A DNA stretch of 64,000 nucleotides from Paenibacillus typhae (GCF_900099765.1 NZ_FNDX01000015.1:47452-111451); one strand, 5' to 3'. Counted from the stretch's first letter, positions 27,319 through 37,318 are shown. The notes: a model not told the origin generated them from the sequence alone. Program-made: numbers and translations.

Positions 27319-27615
27319 ATGGAAGATTACGATTTGGAGCGCAGGCTGAGTGAAATGCTGAGCGAAATGCTGCAGGAAGGTGAAATGGAGCAGAGTGACC
27401 GTACAGCCAGGGAGGTCCGCCAGATTTCGCCCAAATACGAAATCCGGATTCAGACTGCACATGACCCGATTGTGGAAGAAACCCTGCGGTACCGTAAAAT
27501 TGCCTGTGAGCTGGATGACCGTTACGACAAATATCTGAAGCGTTCCGGCATTAATGATCATGAGCAGGATCAAGAGGGTAAGCCGGCTTCCGGTTCCGGA
27601 GGCGGGCAGCAATAG
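27319..27615 (+). CDS. Small acidic protein of unknown function
   Basis: 98 residues, strongly charged, probably helical, with a Gly/Ser/Gln-rich tail. I recognise no family. A perfect AAGGAGG lies 11 nt before the ATG, the gene starts 15 bp after the phosphatase stop, and a terminator follows, so it is the last gene of that operon. The N-terminus has a repeated motif (LSEMLSEMLQEGEME). Confidence 0.65.
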   Translation: MEDYDLERRLSEMLSEMLQEGEMEQSDRTAREVRQISPKYEIRIQTAHDPIVEETLRYRKIACELDDRYDKYLKRSGINDHEQDQEGKPASGSGGGQQ

Positions 27616-27631
27616 AATGATATTAAGCTAT

Positions 27632-27669
27632 GGAGCGGGTTTCCGGTTAACGGGAACCCGCTCTTTTGC
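27632..27669 (+). terminator. Rho-independent terminator
   Basis: The stem GAGCGGGTTTCC / GGGAACCCGCTC is followed by TTTT. Confidence 0.82.
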
Positions 27670-27720
27670 TGCAGGCCGTTCAGATGATAGAATAGAATTA
27701 TAACAATGTAGAGGGGTACG

Positions 27721-29022
27721 ATGCTGATGGCATGGAAAAAACTATGGGCCGCCGGAACAAGCGGCATGCTTCTGTTCACTCTGCTGCTTGGTGCAGGGGT
27801 TGAGCAGGCTGATGCTGCTGATACGGCGGCAGGGCAGGGAACAGGGCAGGATGTCTTTCGCATCGTGGCGTTAGGGGATTCGATCACAGCCGGTTATGAG
27901 CCGGGGATGACGGATCCGAATACGAAACCTTACGGATATGCAGAGCGGCTGCTGGAACAGGGCTGGTATCACGGCAGAAGCGCCCTGAACAATTACGGGA
28001 TTCTTGGTCTGACCTCGGCCGGCTTACTTAACTATACCGGGGCTATCAAGAACGGCACCGTCATCCCGGCTGAAGGGATTCAGGCAGGCCTGCCCGATCC
28101 GCGGATCAGCCAGTTTGCACAGCTGACACCGCAGATCAAGACGGAGCTTGCGGATGCGGATCTGATTACCATTACAATCGGCGGCAATGATGTCAGCAGC
28201 CTGTTCCTGAAGGTGAAGGAGCTGGCTTCTGCCGATTTCGAAGCCCAACTGGAGCAGCGGCTGACGGCATACACCACCAATGTAAAGGCAGCACTTGAGA
28301 ATATCCGGGCGGTCAGTCCTGCTGCAACCATATTGCTTGCGGATCAATACCAGCCGGCTCCCAAAATCGCCCTCGGCGCCAATTATGCCACACTGATGGG
28401 TGCCGCGGAACGGTTTACGGCAGCTGCGGATAGCGTCACTGCCAGCCTGAATACGGCGGCCGCCCCGGTAGTGACGGCTCATGTTGCTGCCCGTTTCGCC
28501 GGAGTTGAGGCATCGCTGACCCATATTATCGGTGCAGGCGCAGCAGATTTTCATCCCACCCAATTGGGCTATGAGAAGATCGCCAGAGTGTTTGCCGAGC
28601 TGGAGTGGGGAGAATACCGTACACCTTCCGCTATAGCAATGACAGGTGCAGGTGCCGCGGCGGCTCCCATGTCGATCGTTGTAAAAGGGGTAGAGCTGAA
28701 TACCCCGAATAAGCCTATATTGAAGAATGGCCAGAACTTCCTGGCTTTGAAGGATATTTTGAATGCGGTAGGCGCCACGGGTAAATGGGACAACAAAACG
28801 TCCAGCGCAACCATTGTTTACGGCGGACGCACGGTCGTCATAACGATCGGGTCCAAGTTTATCAAGGTTAACGGCGTGAATCAGGCGATTGATACCCCGG
28901 CATTTCTGCAAAAAGTGGGCAAAGAGGACAAAACGTATCTGCCGCTCGCTGCACTCGCTACCGGACTTGGTTTTGATGTGAACTACAGCAGCAAGCTGCG
29001 CACGGCATTTATTAATCCATAA
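27721..29022 (+). CDS. Secreted SGNH/GDSL hydrolase with copper-amine-oxidase-like C-terminal domain
   Basis: A 433-residue secreted protein. The signal peptide is residues 1 to about 33 (basic start, hydrophobic core, Ala-Asp-Ala end). The SGNH domain (about 46-300) has the block I nucleophile GDSITAGY (Ser54), block III TITIGGNDVSS and block V DFHPTQLGY with catalytic Asp and His. The C-terminal about 100 residues match the Cu_amine_oxidN1 type module (NGQNFLALKDILNAVGATGKW, TYLPLAALATGLGFDVNY), common in exported Paenibacillus proteins and not itself an oxidase. The likely role is an extracellular esterase or lipase. GAGGGG precedes the ATG. Confidence 0.9.
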   Translation: MLMAWKKLWAAGTSGMLLFTLLLGAGVEQADAADTAAGQGTGQDVFRIVALGDSITAGYEPGMTDPNTKPYGYAERLLEQGWYHGRSALNNYGILGLTSAGLLNYTGAIKNGTVIPAEGIQAGLPDPRISQFAQLTPQIKTELADADLITITIGGNDVSSLFLKVKELASADFEAQLEQRLTAYTTNVKAALENIRAVSPAATILLADQYQPAPKIALGANYATLMGAAERFTAAADSVTASLNTAAAPVVTAHVAARFAGVEASLTHIIGAGAADFHPTQLGYEKIARVFAELEWGEYRTPSAIAMTGAGAAAAPMSIVVKGVELNTPNKPILKNGQNFLALKDILNAVGATGKWDNKTSSATIVYGGRTVVITIGSKFIKVNGVNQAIDTPAFLQKVGKEDKTYLPLAALATGLGFDVNYSSKLRTAFINP

Positions 29023-29081
29023 CCGGAACATTATTCTTAGAGAATTGTTAACCAGCCAAAAGCAAAGGTGGATGAATTGCG

Positions 29082-29678
29082 TTGTCTAGTACAAAATTCA
29101 AGGCAGACTATATCATTACGATGGATGATATTATTCGTGAGGGCGATCCCGTGCTCCGCAGTGTGGCCGCGCCGGTAGAGCTCCCGCTTGGGGCAGAGGA
29201 CCGTGAGACGCTTGCATGCATGCTGCAGTTTCTCAAGAACAGCCAGGACCCGGAGCTGTCAGCCAAATATAAGCTGCGTTCCGGCGTAGGGCTGTCTGCG
29301 AATCAGATTGGCCTGAAGAAGCGGATGTTCGTTATGTACTCGAAGGATGAAAAAGGCAGAATCGTTGAGCACGCCTGGGTTAATCCGCGGATAATCAGCC
29401 ATTCGGTCTCTATGGTCTATCTGCCTGAGAGTGAAGGCTGCTTGTCCGTAGACCGGCCGGTGCACGGGTTTGTACCCCGTTATGAAACAGTGAAGGTAAA
29501 GGGCTTTGACCTGGAGGGGAAGCCGGTTACCCTGAAATTCAAAGGCTACCAGGCCATCATTATCCAGCATGAAATGGATCACCTCGACGGCGTTATGTTC
29601 TATGACCGGATTAATCAGGAGAATCCGTTCAAGCTGCCGCAGGATGTGGAAATCCGCAGCCTGTATGACCTGAAATAG
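29082..29678 (+). CDS. def: Peptide deformylase
   Basis: A 198-residue metalloenzyme removing the N-formyl group from new proteins. Motif 1 is GVGLSANQIGL, motif 2 EGCLSVDRPVHG (metal Cys) and motif 3 QHEMDHLDG (HExDH). The insertion pattern and length fit the Gram-positive type 2 enzymes. TTG 29082 is chosen because AAAGGTGG lies about 10 nt upstream; the next in-frame Met (29121) lacks a ribosome site. It is not next to fmt or priA here, so it is probably a stand-alone def. Confidence 0.93.
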   Translation: MSSTKFKADYIITMDDIIREGDPVLRSVAAPVELPLGAEDRETLACMLQFLKNSQDPELSAKYKLRSGVGLSANQIGLKKRMFVMYSKDEKGRIVEHAWVNPRIISHSVSMVYLPESEGCLSVDRPVHGFVPRYETVKVKGFDLEGKPVTLKFKGYQAIIIQHEMDHLDGVMFYDRINQENPFKLPQDVEIRSLYDLK

Positions 29679-29680
29679 GT

Positions 29681-29719
29681 ATACAAATAACCCGCTGCCG
29701 GGCAGGCAGCGGGTTATTT
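29681..29719. terminator. Bidirectional terminator between def and hemL
   Basis: A long perfect stem, ATACAAATAACCCGCTGCC, with its complement around a 5-nt loop; AT-rich ends on both strands. Confidence 0.85.
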
Positions 29720-29748
29720 GTATGGAGCAGGATATGATGGCGATCAGA

Positions 29749-31068
29749 TTATTTGTTCTCTGCCGCCATAGCCTGGAAGGACGCTTCAGCCGCCTCCAGA
29801 GTAGCATCAATATCAGCATCCGTATGTGCCGTGGTCAGGAACCAGGCCTCGTATTTCGACGGGGCGAGGTTGATGCCGCGGTTTAGCATATGGCGGAAAA
29901 AGCTGGCGAACAGCTCGCTGTCTGTATCCTGCGCTTCGTCATAATTCGTAATCGGATGCTCGCAGAAATGGGTGGAGAACGCGCCGCGGATGCGGTTGAT
30001 CGTCAGGGGGATGCCGTGGCGGCCGGCTGAGGCCTGCAGCCCTTCAGTCAGGCGGATGGCCAGGCGTTCCATTTCGTCATAGACGCCCTCTGCACTAAGC
30101 ACTTCCAGACAGGCGATCCCTGCCGAGATGGAAGCCGGGTTGCCGGCCATCGTTCCGGCCTGATAGGCCGGTCCCAGCGGAGCGACCTGCTCCATTACAT
30201 GCTTGCGGCCGCCGTAAGCGCCGATCGGCAGCCCGCCGCCGATGATTTTGCCCAGTGCGGTCAGGTCCGGTGTGATGTCCTCATGATTATCAAGACCGGC
30301 ATAGGTTTGGGTGGAGCCGTAGTGGAAGCGGAAAGCGGTAATGACCTCATCATAAATGACGAGTGAGCCGTTATCGTGAGCCAGCTTGCACAGCCCTTCA
30401 AGGAAGCCGGGCTTCGGCATAACCATACCGAAATTGCCGACAATCGGCTCTACCATAACAGCAGCAACATCCTCGCCCCACTTCTCCAGTGCTTCGCGCA
30501 GCCCGTCAAGATCATTGAACGGAACAGTGATGACCTCCTGGGCGATGCTTCCAGGTACTCCGGCGCTGTCCGGAATGCCGAGCGTGGAAGGGCCGGAGCC
30601 GGCGGCAACCAGCACGAGGTCGGAATGGCCGTGATAGCAGCCGGCGAATTTTACGATTTTGCTGCGTTTGGTGTAGGCACGGGCCACGCGGATGGTGGTC
30701 ATTACGGCCTCGGTACCGGAGTTGACGAAGCGGACTTTATCCATCGAAGGGATGGCTTCCTTGAGCATCTTGGCCAGCTTGATTTCAAGCTGGGTTGGCG
30801 TACCGTACAGAATGCCGTTCTGCGCGGCTTCCGTGATGGCTGCGGTAATATGCGGATGGGCGTGGCCGGTAATGATCGGACCATATGCCGCAAGATAATC
30901 AATGTATTCGTTGCCGTCCTCATCCCAGAAGCGGGAGCCGCTGGCGCGCTTCATGAATACAGGGGCGCCGCCGCCGACAGCCTTGAAGGAACGGGACGGG
31001 CTGTTAACCCCGCCGACAATATGCTGGAGGGCTTCCTGGTACAACTGCTCTGAATTACTGCGGTTCAT
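29749..31068 (-). CDS. hemL: Glutamate-1-semialdehyde 2,1-aminomutase
   Basis: A 439-residue PLP enzyme making 5-aminolevulinate in the C5 pathway. The PLP-lysine motif is [15 protein letters not shown]; other blocks are [35 protein letters not shown] and [15 protein letters not shown]. The frame includes ATG 31077, but ATG 31068 ([14 protein letters not shown]) has GAAAGGATG at better spacing. It stands alone rather than in a hemAXCDBL cluster, so it may be a second copy comparable to B. subtilis GsaB; the sequence alone cannot decide. Confidence 0.93.
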   Translation of the reverse strand: MNRSNSEQLYQEALQHIVGGVNSPSRSFKAVGGGAPVFMKRASGSRFWDEDGNEYIDYLAAYGPIITGHAHPHITAAITEAAQNGILYGTPTQLEIKLAKMLKEAIPSMDKVRFVNSGTEAVMTTIRVARAYTKRSKIVKFAGCYHGHSDLVLVAAGSGPSTLGIPDSAGVPGSIAQEVITVPFNDLDGLREALEKWGEDVAAVMVEPIVGNFGMVMPKPGFLEGLCKLAHDNGSLVIYDEVITAFRFHYGSTQTYAGLDNHEDITPDLTALGKIIGGGLPIGAYGGRKHVMEQVAPLGPAYQAGTMAGNPASISAGIACLEVLSAEGVYDEMERLAIRLTEGLQASAGRHGIPLTINRIRGAFSTHFCEHPITNYDEAQDTDSELFASFFRHMLNRGINLAPSKYEAWFLTTAHTDADIDATLEAAEASFQAMAAENK

Positions 31069-31127
31069 TAAAATCATCCTTTCATACTGCTTGTAGGGGT
31101 GTCTTATGTAACTCTAGGCATGGGAAC

Positions 31128-31162
31128 GGGCGAACAACGGGGAATTCCGCTGTCCGCCCGTC
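31128..31162 (-). terminator. Possible terminator hairpin after the LCP gene
   Basis: CGGGCG...CGCCCG arms with a partly paired interior. The T tract is poor, so function is uncertain. Confidence 0.35.
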
Positions 31163-31184
31163 CTTTGGCCGAGTGGGGAACTGC

Positions 31185-32237
31185 TTAGTGGGCTTCTGCT
31201 GTTGCAGAAGGGCTGCTCTCAGGAGATGCCTCCGGTGTTGCCGTAGGCTCCGGTTCGGCCATTGCATCCTGCACGAACTGCTTCAGCTCTTCTTCGCTCT
31301 TGAACCCGATGACCGAAGCGCCGCCGCTGGTTCTTTCTTCGGTCAGCAGGTCCATTGGCGGGATCTGCTCGCTGCCGCCCATGGAGCTGTCATAACCGAC
31401 GGTGCCCAGCTTCCACATATCATTCATGTCCAGGTTCGTATCAATGAAAGGGGTAACCTGGGACAGGATCGACGGAAGCTTGATAATGGAGGTGGTGCTG
31501 ATCACCTTGTCTGCTACGGCTTTCAGGAAGCCGCGCTGGCGCTCTGTCCGGGTGAAATCGGAGGTTGCGTCATGACGGAAGCGCACATATTGCAGCGCCA
31601 TACTGCCGTCGAGATGCTGGAAGCCTTTTTTGAGATCGATATCGTATTCGGGTCCATCGGCAATGGTCTTGTAGACCATGTCCTTCTCGACCTCATAATC
31701 CACACCGCCGACTGCATCAACCAGCGCTATGAAGCCCTGGAAATCTGTATAAACATAATATTGAACCGGGATGCCGAGCAGATCGCTTACGGTCTGCATC
31801 GCTACCTCGGGACCATGTGTGATTGCTGTGTTAATGCGCTCCTTGCCAAAGCCTGGAATGTCCACATAGGTGTCACGGAGAATGGAAAACACATAAAACT
31901 TCTTCTTAACCGGATCAAGAGAGGCGACCAGCATGGTATCCGAACGCGGAACCTCGCCTTTCTTCACGCCGCGTGCATCGACACCCATAAGCAAAATGTT
32001 AACAGGCTCGGTGCCTTCCCATTCAGGAGGCTGTGTAATTTCGGCTGAAGGTGTGGGGACAGCTGCGAACGGTGAATCTTCTCCGGTCTTATGCAGATTG
32101 TCCAGCTGGGTGTAAAGACTGGTAAAGTAGTAAGCGGCGCCGCCGGCAATCAGGAGAAGTATAATGGCCAGAGTCCAGAGCAGCGGTTTCTTTTTTGACT
32201 TGCCGGCTTTTGCGTGCCGGTTCTTTCTTGGAGGCAT
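31185..32237 (-). CDS. LytR-CpsA-Psr (LCP) family glycopolymer ligase
   Basis: A 350-residue type II membrane protein with a basic N-terminus, a membrane helix (about 19-37) and an extracellular LCP domain (about 80-290). Conserved charged motifs are NILLMGVDARG, RSDTMLVASLD, SILRDTYVDIPG and RFRHDATSDFTRTERQR. LCP enzymes attach wall teichoic acids or other glycopolymers from lipid carriers to peptidoglycan. The tail is Pro/Thr/Ser/Glu-rich and low-complexity. GGAAGAACG precedes the start. Confidence 0.92.
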   Translation of the reverse strand: MPPRKNRHAKAGKSKKKPLLWTLAIILLLIAGGAAYYFTSLYTQLDNLHKTGEDSPFAAVPTPSAEITQPPEWEGTEPVNILLMGVDARGVKKGEVPRSDTMLVASLDPVKKKFYVFSILRDTYVDIPGFGKERINTAITHGPEVAMQTVSDLLGIPVQYYVYTDFQGFIALVDAVGGVDYEVEKDMVYKTIADGPEYDIDLKKGFQHLDGSMALQYVRFRHDATSDFTRTERQRGFLKAVADKVISTTSIIKLPSILSQVTPFIDTNLDMNDMWKLGTVGYDSSMGGSEQIPPMDLLTEERTSGGASVIGFKSEEELKQFVQDAMAEPEPTATPEASPESSPSATAEAH

Positions 32238-32269
32238 TTCGTTCTTCCTTTCGCATTCACATTCTCTAC

Positions 32270-32298
32270 ATTATAATTTCTTTTAGGAATACAAGCAA
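32270..32298 (-). promoter_or_regulatory. Sigma-A promoter of the LCP gene
   Basis: On the minus strand TTGCTT and a consensus TATAAT are separated by 17 bp. A GGAATATTCC palindrome lies just upstream at 32303-32312. Confidence 0.65.
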
Positions 32299-32367
32299 TT
32301 TCGGAATATTCCACCAAAATGTTTAGCACAATCGTAAAGTAAAGCAACTGATAGGAGTGGTATACAT

Positions 32368-32835
32368 ATGACAAAACCAATCGAAATCGGACAGCAGGTC
32401 CCTGACTTTACGCTTCCAGCATCCACAGGCGGCACTATCAGCCTGAGCCAGTATCTTGGACGCAAGGTGCTGCTTTATTTTTATCCCAAAAATATGACTC
32501 CCGCCTGCACCCAGGAGGCCTGCGAATTCCGTGATGCCCATGATGAGATTTCCGCCCGGGGAGCGGTCCTGCTGGGGATCAGCCCGGACAGCCTGGCCTC
32601 ACACGGCAGGTTCACAGAGAAGAACAGCCTGCCCTTTCCGTTATTGTCGGATGAAGAGCACCGGGTAAGTGAAATGTTCGGCGTGTGGCAGCTCAAAAAG
32701 CTGTACGGCAAGGAATTTATGGGGATTGTGCGCTCAACCTTCCTGATTGATGAACAGGGGAAACTGGCGGCAGAGTGGCGCAAAATCCGTGTTAAGGGCC
32801 ATGTGGAAAAGGCGTTGGATGAGCTTGCGAAATAA
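32368..32835 (+). CDS. bcp: Thiol peroxidase, Bcp/PrxQ-type peroxiredoxin
   Basis: A 155-residue peroxiredoxin reducing hydroperoxides with thioredoxin-type electrons. The peroxidatic Cys47 lies in TPACTQEACEF and the resolving Cys52 five residues later, the arrangement of PrxQ/Bcp. The usual N-terminal GQQVPDFTLP and later GISPDSLASHGRF are present. TAGGAGTGG precedes the ATG. The large activase-type gene follows on the same strand about 120 bp later. Confidence 0.93.
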   Translation: MTKPIEIGQQVPDFTLPASTGGTISLSQYLGRKVLLYFYPKNMTPACTQEACEFRDAHDEISARGAVLLGISPDSLASHGRFTEKNSLPFPLLSDEEHRVSEMFGVWQLKKLYGKEFMGIVRSTFLIDEQGKLAAEWRKIRVKGHVEKALDELAK

Positions 32836-32954
32836 TTAAGTATGCTGGTAATGATTTGTATTTGTCTGTAACATTTTTAACAGCCTTTATAAGGCGCTCT
32901 CATGATATAGTTGCCTCATATTACTTCAAATTTGGAGCAAGGCAAGGGGATGGC

Positions 32955-35900
32955 ATGATGATGCGTATAGGGCTTGATGTCGGATCAACTACGGCCAAAT
33001 TGGTTGTTATGGAACGGAATACCATTGTTTATCAGGACTATGTCAGACATTTCAGTGATATAAAAAAAGCCGCCCTGTCCCTCCTGTCCGCTGTCCGGGA
33101 CAGGTTTCCGGACAGGAAGGCGGCACTTGCTGTAAGCGGTTCCTCGGGAATGTCCTTATCCAAGCTTGGCGGAATCCCCTTTGTTCAGGAGGTCATTGCC
33201 TGCACCAAAGCGATCAGTGAGCTGATCCCGCAGTGCGACACGGCCATTGAGCTTGGCGGGGAGGATGCCAAGATTATTTATTTAAACGGCGGGATCGAGC
33301 AGCGGATGAATACGGCCTGTGCAGGAGGCACAGGGGCGTTCATCGACCAGATGGCTGCGCTGCTGCAGACGGACCCGGGCGGCCTGAATACGCTCGCTGA
33401 GAAGCATGAACGGATCTATCCGATTGCTTCCCGCTGCGGGGTGTTCGCCAAAAGTGACGTGCAGCCGCTGCTTAATGAAGGGGCGCAGCGCGAGGATATC
33501 GCCGCTTCGATCTTCCAGAGCATTGTGAACCAGACGATCAGCGGACTGGCCTGCGGCCGTCCGATCCGCGGCCGGGTGGCTTTTTTGGGCGGTCCGCTGA
33601 CCTTCCTGCCTGTACTGCGGGAACTGTTCGCGAAGACGCTTGGCCTTAATGAAGGTGAGGTGCTGTTTCCGGAGCGCTCCCAGTATTTTGTGGCTATCGG
33701 CTCGGCGCTCTCGCAGGCGGAGCCGCTTGTCCTGCCGCTGGCAGACTGGATTTCCCGGATTGCCGCAGTCGATTTCAAGGCTGACCGCGCCGAGGATGCC
33801 GAGCTGCCGCCTTTGTTCGAAACGGCCGGAGATCTGGCCGAATTCCGGCAGCGCCACGGCAGGGCTGCGGTTAAGCGTGCCGAACTGGCGGATTACAGCG
33901 GACCCTGCTACCTGGGCATCGACGCAGGCTCGACAACCACCAAGCTGGTTATCACCGGCAGCGATGATCAGATTCTGTACACCTCATACGGAAGCAACAA
34001 GGGCAATCCGCTGCAGTCGGTCAGTGATGCACTGAAGGAGATCTACCGGCTGCTGCCGGCGGACTGTTATATCGCCGGCTCCTATGCGACCGGATACGGT
34101 GAAGGCCTGATTAAGGCTGCGCTGCGGACAGACGGCGGCGAGGTGGAGACGGTTGCCCATTATAAGGCAGCTTCTAAATTCATGCCTGAGGTTGATTTCA
34201 TTCTTGATATCGGCGGACAGGATATGAAGTGCATCAAGATCCGCGGGGGAGCCATCGACAGCCTGATGCTGAATGAGGCCTGCTCGGCGGGCTGCGGCTC
34301 TTTTCTGGAGAGCTTCGCTTCCGCTCTGGAGCTGGGCATCGCCGAATTTGCCAAGGCTGCACTGGAATCAAGCAAGCCGGTTAACCTCGGCTCGCGCTGC
34401 ACCGTATTCATGAACTCCAAAGTGAAGCAGGTACAGAAGGAAGGCGCTTCGCTGGCTGATCTTTCGGCCGGCCTGGCTTACTCGGTGATTAAGAATGCCC
34501 TGCAAAAGGTCATTAAAATCCGGAATAGCGAGGATCTGGGGCGCAATATTATTGTGCAGGGCGGAACCTTCTATAATGAGGCTGTGCTGAGGGTATTCGA
34601 GCTGCTGACCGGCAGAACAGTGGTGCGGCCGGACATTGCCGGAGTCATGGGTGCCTACGGCTGCGCCCTGCTGGCCAAGGAACAGGCCGTTCCCGGCGGA
34701 GTGAGCTCGCTGCTCGGGCCGGAGGAGCTTGAGGCCTTTACCTGTCAGGTTTCCCCGGGCCGCTGCGGATTGTGCGCCAACAACTGCGCACTGACCATCA
34801 GCCGCTTCCCGGATAAGAGCTTCCATGTGACCGGCAACCGCTGTGAACGCGGTGCAGGCGGCAAGAAGACCAGGAACACGCTGCCCAATCTGATGCAGTA
34901 TAAGTATGAACGGTTTTTTGATTATGAAGGGCTGCCTGAAGAGCAGGCAGAACGTGGTGTTGTAGGCCTCCCGCGCACGATGAACATGTTCGAGAACTAC
35001 CCGTTCTGGCATACCTTTTTCACCAGCTTGCGTTACCGCACGGTCCTGTCCCCCAAATCCGGCAAAAAGCTCTTCGAAAGCGGAATGGACACCATTCCTT
35101 CCGAGTCGATCTGCTATCCGGCCAAAATGGCCCATGGTCATGTGCAGAGCCTGGTCGGCAAAGGGGTAGATTTTATCTTTTATCCGGCGGTTGTCTACGA
35201 GAAGAAGGAAGACGACGCGGCGACGAACCATTTCAACTGCCCGGTGGTCGCCTCCTATCCCGAGGTCATCCGCAACAATATGGACAGCCTGAAGGAAAAG
35301 GGGGTCCCGCTGGTCAGCCCGTTCCTGACCTTTGACGATATTAATGCCCTGACCAAAGGACTGATGAAGACCTTTACCGGCATTCCGCGGGAAGAGATTG
35401 CAGCAGCTGTTCAGGCAGGGCTGGCTGAAGCGGAGCAAGCCAAAAGGGATGTGCGCACCAAGGGCGAGGAGACGCTGGTATTCCTCAGCGAGACAGGGAC
35501 CAAGGGCATTCTACTATGCGGGCATCCCTATCATGCCGATCCGGAGATCAACCACGGCATTGCCGATATGATCACCGGTATGGGGCTTGCTGTGCTTACC
35601 GAGGATTCGGTCTGCCATTTGGACCGCAGTGAAGGCGACGTGGCGGTGGTTAATCAATGGACCTATCATGCGCGGATGTACCGCGCCGCCCGGCTCGCCT
35701 CGGCCCGCAAGGATCTTGAGCTGGTCCAGCTGACCTCCTTCGGCTGCGGCATCGATGCCATTACCTGCGATGCCGTGCAGGAGATCATGGAGCGGCACAA
35801 CAAGGTGTATACACTGATCAAGATTGATGAGATCAGCAATCTGGGGGCAGCCCGCATCCGGCTGCGATCGCTACTGGCTGCAATACGTGAACGCGAGAAG

Positions 35901-37238
35901 AGCGAGGTGCAGCCGCAGCTGCTCTATAAAACTCCGGCCAATATCACCTTTACCAAAGAAATGAAGGATACCTATACCATTCTGTCGCCGCAAATGTCAC
36001 CGGTGCACTTTGAATTGTTTGAACGCGTCTTCCGGGATGCCGGTTACCGGCTCAAGATACTGGAGACTACCGGACCGCAGGAGACGGAGGAAGGGCTGCG
36101 CTATGTGAACAATGACGCCTGCTATCCGGCAATTGTCACCATCGGGCAAATTCTGTCAGCGCTTAAAAGCGGTGATTATGACCTGAACCGCACAGCAGTT
36201 ATCATGTCACAGACAGGCGGCGGCTGCCGGGCAACCAATTACATCTCGCTGCTGCGCAAGGCCCTCAAGGACTCCGGCCTGGGGCATGTTCCGGTTATCT
36301 CGCTCAATGCTTCAGGCATGGAAAACCAGCCCGGCTTCAAGATCAGCCTCAAGCTGGCCAACCGGCTGGTTGCCGCAGCCTGCTACGGCGATCTGATGAT
36401 GCGGCTGCTGCACCGGTTCCGGCCGTACGAGCAGATTCCGGGTAGCGCCGAAGCGCTATACCGCAAGGGAATGGAGCGCTGTAAGAGCAGCCTGTCGACC
36501 TTCTCATTCCGGGAATACAAACGGCTGGTCCGGGAGATTGTCGCTGAGTTCTGCCGCCTGCCTGTGCATGATTACGAAAAGCCGAAGGTGGGCATTGTAG
36601 GCGAAATTCTGATCAAATTCCATCCGGATGCCAACAACCGGATCATTGAGATGATAGAAGCGGAGGGCGGCGAAGCGGTGATGCCGGACTTCCTGGACTT
36701 TATTTTCTACTGTATCTACAATCCGATTTACAAGGCTGAGCAGTTCGGGAAGAGCAAGAAGCTGGGCTATATCAATCCGATGCTGATCTCTTATCTGGAG
36801 ATTTACCGCAGGCCGGTGAAGGTGGCGCTGGAGGAGGCGGGCCTGGCGAAGAGCCGCGAGAATATTTACGGGCTGGCCGAGAAGGCAAGCCGGCTTGTAT
36901 CGGTCGGCAACCAGATGGGCGAGGGCTGGTTCCTGACGGCGGAGATGATGGATCTGCTGGACAACGGGGTGAACAACATTGTCTGCATCCAGCCGTTTGC
37001 CTGCCTGCCGAATCATATCACGGGCCGCGGAACCATCAAAGGGCTGAAGGAGCTGTACCCGGGAGCGAATATCGCGGCGATTGATTATGATGCCGGCGTC
37101 AGTGTAGTGAACCAGGCGAACCGGATCAAGCTGATGATGTCCATAGCAAGTGAGCTGGCCGGCGGCACGAAGGCCAGACAGGCGGCCGGCCGCCTGGGTA
37201 AGCCGGTTAAGCTGGGGACCTTTAGCAGCGGGGTTTGA
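32955..37238 (+). CDS. Fused 2-hydroxyacyl-CoA dehydratase activase/reductase-type Fe-S protein
   Basis: About 1427 residues. The first ASKHA ATPase (BcrAD/BadFG type, about 4-265) starts with RIGLDVGSTTAK and has cluster cysteines Cys122 and Cys161. A second ATPase (about 325-600) begins GIDAGSTTTKLV and keeps the same 39-residue spacing between NEACSAGCGSF and GSRCTVF. A Cys-rich DUF2229-like segment follows (CGLCANNCALTI, GNRCERGAGG), then a dehydratase-like domain with ICYPAKMAHGH, CGHPYHAD, NDACYPA, GGGCRATNY and IQPFACLPNH. Such proteins couple ATP hydrolysis to very low-potential electron transfer; substrates of the fused forms are unknown. Three adjacent ATGs (32955, 32958, 32961) follow AAGGGGAT, so the exact start is uncertain. 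Confidence 0.88.
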   Translation: MMMRIGLDVGSTTAKLVVMERNTIVYQDYVRHFSDIKKAALSLLSAVRDRFPDRKAALAVSGSSGMSLSKLGGIPFVQEVIACTKAISELIPQCDTAIELGGEDAKIIYLNGGIEQRMNTACAGGTGAFIDQMAALLQTDPGGLNTLAEKHERIYPIASRCGVFAKSDVQPLLNEGAQREDIAASIFQSIVNQTISGLACGRPIRGRVAFLGGPLTFLPVLRELFAKTLGLNEGEVLFPERSQYFVAIGSALSQAEPLVLPLADWISRIAAVDFKADRAEDAELPPLFETAGDLAEFRQRHGRAAVKRAELADYSGPCYLGIDAGSTTTKLVITGSDDQILYTSYGSNKGNPLQSVSDALKEIYRLLPADCYIAGSYATGYGEGLIKAALRTDGGEVETVAHYKAASKFMPEVDFILDIGGQDMKCIKIRGGAIDSLMLNEACSAGCGSFLESFASALELGIAEFAKAALESSKPVNLGSRCTVFMNSKVKQVQKEGASLADLSAGLAYSVIKNALQKVIKIRNSEDLGRNIIVQGGTFYNEAVLRVFELLTGRTVVRPDIAGVMGAYGCALLAKEQAVPGGVSSLLGPEELEAFTCQVSPGRCGLCANNCALTISRFPDKSFHVTGNRCERGAGGKKTRNTLPNLMQYKYERFFDYEGLPEEQAERGVVGLPRTMNMFENYPFWHTFFTSLRYRTVLSPKSGKKLFESGMDTIPSESICYPAKMAHGHVQSLVGKGVDFIFYPAVVYEKKEDDAATNHFNCPVVASYPEVIRNNMDSLKEKGVPLVSPFLTFDDINALTKGLMKTFTGIPREEIAAAVQAGLAEAEQAKRDVRTKGEETLVFLSETGTKGILLCGHPYHADPEINHGIADMITGMGLAVLTEDSVCHLDRSEGDVAVVNQWTYHARMYRAARLASARKDLELVQLTSFGCGIDAITCDAVQEIMERHNKVYTLIKIDEISNLGAARIRLRSLLAAIREREKSEVQPQLLYKTPANITFTKEMKDTYTILSPQMSPVHFELFERVFRDAGYRLKILETTGPQETEEGLRYVNNDACYPAIVTIGQILSALKSGDYDLNRTAVIMSQTGGGCRATNYISLLRKALKDSGLGHVPVISLNASGMENQPGFKISLKLANRLVAAACYGDLMMRLLHRFRPYEQIPGSAEALYRKGMERCKSSLSTFSFREYKRLVREIVAEFCRLPVHDYEKPKVGIVGEILIKFHPDANNRIIEMIEAEGGEAVMPDFLDFIFYCIYNPIYKAEQFGKSKKLGYINPMLISYLEIYRRPVKVALEEAGLAKSRENIYGLAEKASRLVSVGNQMGEGWFLTAEMMDLLDNGVNNIVCIQPFACLPNHITGRGTIKGLKELYPGANIAAIDYDAGVSVVNQANRIKLMMSIASELAGGTKARQAAGRLGKPVKLGTFSSGV

Positions 37239-37276
37239 GCCGGTTCTATGTGAAGCTAAAAGCTCGACAAAATTAC

Positions 37277-37318
37277 ACAAAAAGCGGAGCAGGAAGATTC
37301 CCTGCCCCGCTTTTTTGC
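37277..37318. terminator. Bidirectional terminator
   Basis: The stem AAAAAGCGG...CCGCTTTTTT with inner CAGG/CCTG serves the large Fe-S protein gene and the convergent DinB gene. Confidence 0.83.

Noticed and set aside
26398..27612. A 404-residue minus-strand open frame opposite the inositol monophosphatase and the small acidic protein
   Set aside because: Both plus-strand genes have ribosome sites and one has clear motifs; the minus frame has neither.
28024..29031. A 335-residue minus-strand open frame opposite the SGNH hydrolase
   Set aside because: It is the shadow of the SGNH gene, with Cys- and Arg-rich composition and no domain.
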